This document shows positions 5,670 to 6,923 of a stretch of 6,923 nt of DNA, piece by piece. Made by a program: the position numbers and the translations under genes. The first letter of the stretch is position 1; each line of letters starts with the position of its first letter. The stretch covers positions 1 to 6,923 of the forward strand of contig DVHH01000024.1 in NCBI GenBank assembly GCA_018712225.1. The letters run 5' to 3'. The DNA is from Scatomorpha intestinigallinarum. GTDB lineage: Bacteria > Bacillota > Clostridia > Oscillospirales > Oscillospiraceae. The notes under the pieces were generated by a model, which did no database searches, was not told the DNA's origin, and worked only from the letters and a program-made list of their open reading frames with translations.

Positions 5670-6923
5670 CGGACAGGGCCGATTTCCTCCCCGTCTCGCG
5701 CGAGGAGATGCGCGAGCGCGGCTGGTGGTGGTACGACTTCCTCGTCGTCGGCGGGGACGCCTACATAGACCACCCGAGCTTCGGAACGGCGGTCATCGCC
5801 CGCGTGCTGGAGGCCGAGGGCTACAGGGTCGCCGTGCTCTGCCAGCCGGACTGGCACTCGGCGGAGGCCTTCCGCGCCATGGGCGCGCCGAGGCTGGGCG
5901 TCATGATAGGCGCGGGCAACCTCGACTCCATGGTCGCGCACTACACGGCCTCGAAGCACAAAAGGCGCGAGGACTTCTACTCCCCCGGCAAGAAGACGGG
6001 CCTGCGCCCGGACAGGGCCGTCATCGTCTACGCCAACCGCGCGCGCGAGGCCTTCGGGCCGGACATGCCCATCATAATAGGCTCCCTGGAGGCGAGTCTC
6101 AGGCGCTTCGCGCACTACGACTACTGGGAGGACAAGGTGCGCCGCAGCGTCATCTTCGACGCGAAGGCGGATCTGCTCGTCTACGGCATGGGCGAGTACG
6201 CGAGCATCGAGATAGCGAAGGCGCTGAAGAAAAAGCGCCCCGTCTCGGAGCTGCGGGATATCCGCGGCACGGCCTGCATAGCCAAGGAGGCCCCGGAGGG
6301 CGCCGTCATGCTGCCCTCGTACGAGGAGGTCTGCAAGAGCAAAAGGGCCTACGCCGAGGCCACGCGCGTGGAATACGCCGAGCACGACCCCGTGCGCGGC
6401 CGGACGATGGCCCAGGCCCACGGGGACAGGTACCTCGTCGTGAACCCGCCGGCCATGCCGCTGTCCCGGGCGGAGCTCGACCGCGTGGCCGAGCTGCCCT
6501 ACACCCGCGAGGTGCACCCCATGTACGAGGCCCTGGGCGGCGTGCCGGCCATAGAGGAGGTGCGCTTCTCGGTCATCCACAACCGGGGCTGCTTCGGCGG
6601 CTGCAACTTCTGCGCCCTGGCCTTCCACCAGGGCCGCATGGTCACGAGCCGCAGCCACGAGAGCGTCATCCGCGAGGTGACGCAGATGACGAAGCACCCG
6701 CTCTGGAAGGGCTACGTCTCCGACGTCGGCGGCCCGAGCGCGAACTTCCGCCATCCCTCCTGCACCCAGCAGCTCAAAAACGGCATGTGCGCCAACCGCA
6801 GCTGCCTCGCGCCCACGCCCTGCAGGAATATTGACGCCGACCACTCGGACTATCTCGCCCTCCTGCGCAAGCTCCAGGCCATCCCGGGCGTGAAGAAGGT
6901 CTTCGTGCGCAGCGGCATCAGGT
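5666..6923 (+). CDS. ygiQ: YgiQ-family radical SAM protein, 3'-truncated by the window end
   Basis: The first 419 codons are present; the frame is open at the window edge, and family members are commonly 600-740 residues, so roughly the last third or more is missing. The N-terminal YgiQ-type domain is recognisable from GGDAYIDHPSFG (29-40) and the PSYEEVCKSK and NPPAMPLS segments. The radical SAM core begins with RGCFGGCNFC, whose CX3CX2C cysteines (Cys309, Cys313, Cys316) bind the 4Fe-4S cluster that cleaves S-adenosylmethionine. VSDVGGPSAN follows, then four further cysteines (366, 375, 380, 386) in a spacing I recall from Firmicute members. The chemistry of the YgiQ family is, to my knowledge, not established. 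The ATG overlaps the upstream TGA (ATGA) with a GGAGGT site 8 bases before it. The enzyme is expected to be cytosolic and oxygen-sensitive, fitting an anaerobe. Confidence 0.93.
   Translation, partial: MTDRADFLPVSREEMRERGWWWYDFLVVGGDAYIDHPSFGTAVIARVLEAEGYRVAVLCQPDWHSAEAFRAMGAPRLGVMIGAGNLDSMVAHYTASKHKRREDFYSPGKKTGLRPDRAVIVYANRAREAFGPDMPIIIGSLEASLRRFAHYDYWEDKVRRSVIFDAKADLLVYGMGEYASIEIAKALKKKRPVSELRDIRGTACIAKEAPEGAVMLPSYEEVCKSKRAYAEATRVEYAEHDPVRGRTMAQAHGDRYLVVNPPAMPLSRAELDRVAELPYTREVHPMYEALGGVPAIEEVRFSVIHNRGCFGGCNFCALAFHQGRMVTSRSHESVIREVTQMTKHPLWKGYVSDVGGPSANFRHPSCTQQLKNGMCANRSCLAPTPCRNIDADHSDYLALLRKLQAIPGVKKVFVRSGIR

Noticed and set aside
5615..6844. A 409-codon minus-strand frame over the YgiQ gene, with a 392-codon plus-strand frame (5656-6834) alongside
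   Set aside because: The true frame, starting at 5666, shows radical SAM cysteines and many YgiQ motifs and runs open to the window edge; the other two are biased-composition shadows.

Overview
This is a GC-rich bacterial window holding five protein genes and about 500 bases of structured non-coding DNA. Several traits suggest a Firmicute of the class Clostridia, most likely a gut Oscillospiraceae-type lineage. These are a CsaB-type pyruvyl transferase (a cell-wall polymer enzyme common in Firmicutes), strong purine-rich ribosome binding sites, free use of ATA for Ile in a GC-rich background, and GTAGGGG-type palindromic intergenic repeats, which I recall from such genomes. The taxonomic call is an inference, not a proof.

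Layout. Bases 1-460 contain no convincing gene. They hold three GC-rich hairpins (12-29, 65-99, 98-120) and four tandem copies, at a 70-base period, of a palindromic repeat (161-400). The stems of these repeats differ between copies by compensatory base changes. A hairpin with a T-rich tail (464-490, read on the minus strand) closes the leftward operon. That operon, read right to left from about 3295, has two genes: a 741-residue fusion of a GT4 glycosyltransferase with a CsaB-like polysaccharide pyruvyl transferase (1070-3295), and, overlapping it by 7 bases, a PurN-fold protein (501-1076) that has lost all three catalytic residues of glycinamide ribonucleotide formyltransferase.

An AT-rich divergent intergenic region (3296-3387) separates it from a rightward operon of three genes joined by stop/start overlaps. 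These are a histidine phosphatase fused to a GNAT acetyltransferase (3388-4572), a calcineurin-like metallophosphoesterase with SH3-like C-terminal modules (4572-5669), and the first 419 codons of a YgiQ-family radical SAM protein (5666 to the window edge).

How the genes may work together. The leftward operon probably adds a sugar and a ketal-linked pyruvate to a cell-surface polymer. The role of the degenerate PurN-like partner is unknown. The rightward operon combines two phosphatase folds, an acyltransferase and a radical SAM enzyme of unknown function; tight coupling suggests a shared process, but the sequence does not reveal the substrate. The most noteworthy points are the catalytically dead PurN paralogue, the GT4-CsaB fusion, the phosphatase-GNAT fusion, and the covarying 70-base repeat array.
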